From contig CANNDP010000052.1 in the NCBI GenBank assembly GCA_947503395.1, forward strand, positions 1 to 6,537: 6,537 nucleotides of DNA. Reading direction: 5' to 3'. This DNA comes from Actinomycetota bacterium. Its GTDB lineage: Bacteria; Actinomycetota; Actinomycetes; Nanopelagicales; Nanopelagicaceae. Shown here piece after piece: positions 5,413 to 6,537 of this stretch. The position numbers were made by a program, and so were the translations under genes. The notes beneath the pieces are model-generated. The model did not search any database. It saw only the letters and a program-made list of their open reading frames with translations, and was not told the origin of the DNA. Position 1 is the stretch's first letter. Each line of letters opens with the position of its first letter.

Positions 5413-6317
5413 TGTCAATGATTTCAAATCAAGCACAGGCAAGTAAAGTTGCCACATCAGAGCCAAAGAAAGGGTCAAACCCAATGAGCAGTTCAACCGC
5501 CAATAGAACGCCAAGCGAGCCTTTGAAGTTCGTTGATCCGGTCTTTACTCTCAAAGATGTTGCAGTCTCATATGGGGACTTCATTGCAGTCAGCGATGTA
5601 AATATGCAGATTCCATCTCATGACATCACAGCCTTTATTGGTCCCTCTGGATGTGGCAAGTCAACGCTGCTTAGGACTTTGAATAGAACTAATGACCTTA
5701 TCCCTGGCGCAAAAGTTCATGGCTCACTCTTTTATCATGATGCAGATCTCTATCATCCAAGTGCTAGCGCAGTTGAGGTGAGAAGGCGCATTGGTATGGT
5801 TTTCCAGAAGCCAAATCCATTTCCTAAGAGCATCTATGAAAATATCGCCTTTGGTCCAAAAGTAAATGGCAGACCGAAGAAGTCAGAGTTAGATGACATT
5901 GTGGAGAAATCTCTCAAGTCAGCAGCGCTCTGGGATGAAGTTAAAGATCGCTTAAATGAATCAGCCCTTGGCCTCTCAGGCGGTCAGCAGCAACGTCTCT
6001 GTATCGCTCGCTCGATTGCAGTTGAGCCGGAGGTTATCTTGATGGATGAGCCTTGCTCAGCACTTGATCCAATTGCCACGCTGCGTATTGAAGAGTTGAT
6101 GGCAGAGCTTAAGAAGCAGTACACCATTGTTATTGTCACTCATAATATGCAGCAGGCTGCTCGCGTAAGTTCATACACTGCCTTCTACGTAACTGAGGTT
6201 AATTTAACTTCAGATCGCCGCACTGGAAAGCTTGTGGAATTTAACGAAACAAAGAAGATGTTTAGTACCCCAGATGATGAGAGAACTGAGGCTTACGTAA
6301 CCGGCAAGATGGGTTAA
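5412..6317 (+). CDS. pstB: Phosphate ABC transporter ATP-binding protein PstB
   Basis: PstB is the ATPase that powers uptake, a cytoplasmic dimer docked on PstC/PstA. All ABC motifs are intact in the 301-residue frame: Walker A GPSGCGKST (77-85), Q-loop Q132 in MVFQKPNPFP, signature LSGGQQQR (188-195), Walker B VILMDEPCSALDP (208-220) and H-loop H244 in VTHNMQQA. The C-terminal segment TGKLVEFNETKKMFSTP (271-287) is typical of PstB. The family is usually about 250-260 residues; here the first 40 or so are a Ser/Thr/Asn/Lys-rich extension without domain resemblance. ATG 5412 overlaps the pstA stop by one base and has AAGAGG at 5398-5403. A second in-frame ATG at 5484 (residue 25) has its own good ribosome site and would give 277 residues. 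Last gene of the operon, with a terminator 15 bp beyond its stop. Confidence 0.95.
   Translation: MSMISNQAQASKVATSEPKKGSNPMSSSTANRTPSEPLKFVDPVFTLKDVAVSYGDFIAVSDVNMQIPSHDITAFIGPSGCGKSTLLRTLNRTNDLIPGAKVHGSLFYHDADLYHPSASAVEVRRRIGMVFQKPNPFPKSIYENIAFGPKVNGRPKKSELDDIVEKSLKSAALWDEVKDRLNESALGLSGGQQQRLCIARSIAVEPEVILMDEPCSALDPIATLRIEELMAELKKQYTIVIVTHNMQQAARVSSYTAFYVTEVNLTSDRRTGKLVEFNETKKMFSTPDDERTEAYVTGKMG
5468..5474 (+). promoter_or_regulatory. Internal ribosome site for an alternative pstB start
   Basis: GAAAGGG lies nine bases before the in-frame ATG at 5484. It is as good a Shine-Dalgarno sequence as the one serving ATG 5412, so the annotated start of pstB is not settled. It may be coincidental, since it encodes KKGS within the extension. 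Confidence 0.4.
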
Positions 6318-6332
6318 CTCCTAAAAATAAAT

Positions 6333-6366
6333 AATCCTGGGATTTCGAGGGGTCCTGGGATTTTTT
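6333..6366 (+). terminator. Intrinsic terminator of the pst operon
   Basis: AATCCTGGGA (6333-6342) pairs with TCCTGGGATT (6353-6362) as a 10-bp stem with two central G-U pairs and a 10-nt loop, followed by a T run to 6366. It starts 15 bp after the pstB stop. In the opposite strand the two G-U pairs become A-C mismatches, so the stem is weaker for transcripts coming from the tRNA side, although an A-rich stretch at 6322-6334 would supply a U tract there. Confidence 0.85.
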
Positions 6367-6383
6367 ATTGCCCAAAAACAATG

Positions 6384-6457
6384 CGCGCCCGGCAGGAATC
6401 GAACCTGCGACAACCCGCTTAGAAGGCGGGTGCTCTATCCGACTGAGCTACGGGCGC
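6384..6457 (-). tRNA. tRNA-Arg, anticodon TCT
   Basis: A 74-nt tRNA gene on the minus strand. The acceptor stem GCGCCCG/CGGGCGC, the D arm GCTC/GAGC, the anticodon stem CCCGC/GCGGG and the T arm GCAGG-TTCGATT-CCTGC all pair perfectly. The anticodon loop CTTCTAA gives anticodon TCT (plus-strand positions 6421-6423), reading AGA and AGG. A20 in the D loop and discriminator G73 fit arginine identity. CCA is not encoded (GCAT follows the stem), so it must be added after transcription. The 3' end faces the pst terminator, 17 bp away. No convincing promoter is visible in the 80 bp upstream. Confidence 0.97.
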
Positions 6458-6537
6458 ATTTAACGACCTAAGTCTATCTAGTGCCAAGTAATGCTCGGAT
6501 AAACGATAAGGTTTCGCCTCGTGGCAGAGTTCATTTA

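Noticed and set aside
6458..6537. Possible protein gene at the right edge (minus-strand open frame, or plus-strand frame from GTG 6481)
   Set aside because: The minus-strand frame runs into the tRNA before stopping, and the plus-strand frame has only about 19 codons with no recognisable sequence. No gene can be supported.
1..6537. CRISPR array, insertion sequence, prophage or defence genes
   Set aside because: No regularly spaced repeats, transposase, integrase, or defence-related domain was seen; the gene content is transport, housekeeping and small unknown genes.

Overview
The window looks like a piece of chromosome from a low-GC, streamlined actinobacterium, possibly a freshwater acI / Nanopelagicales-type lineage. 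The grounds are: the start of a 2-oxoglutarate decarboxylase/dehydrogenase gene of the actinobacterial Kgd/OdhA type; a PHO box built from two 11-nt direct repeats as in Streptomyces and relatives; an orn exoribonuclease gene; tight gene packing with overlaps; frequent GTG starts; and a tRNA-Arg without encoded CCA in an AGA-rich setting. The lineage is an inference from style and cannot be proven from this window alone.

Layout from left to right: the first 71 bases are the N-terminus of kgd on the minus strand, running off the window. After a divergent 115-bp gap comes a short-chain dehydrogenase (187-885, +) whose end overlaps a four-helix membrane protein (864-1241, -) by 22 bp. A small protein with a shortened, motif-less GGDEF-like domain follows (about 1313-1696, +), ending 4 bp from the end of orn (1701-2252, -). 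orn and pstS are divergent and share a 138-bp control region holding the PHO box and a strong hairpin. The rest is the phosphate ABC transporter operon pstS-pstC-pstA-pstB (2391-6317, +), closed by an intrinsic terminator (6333-6366), with a convergent tRNA-Arg(TCT) behind it (6384-6457, -). The last 80 bases hold no gene I can support.

How the genes work together: PstS captures phosphate outside the membrane, PstC and PstA form the channel and PstB supplies ATP hydrolysis. pstC/pstA and pstA/pstB overlap by 1-4 bases, which suggests translational coupling; pstS is set apart by a 56-bp spacer with its own ribosome site. No phoU or phoPR gene is present here. The left-hand genes are unrelated housekeeping or unknown genes.

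Most of the window is ordinary. The points worth a second look are the small two-cysteine module between the PstS signal peptide and its binding domain in a PstS with no lipobox, the dead-looking GGDEF relative, the SDR with altered active-site motifs, the PHO box shared with orn, and the hairpin in the pstS leader.
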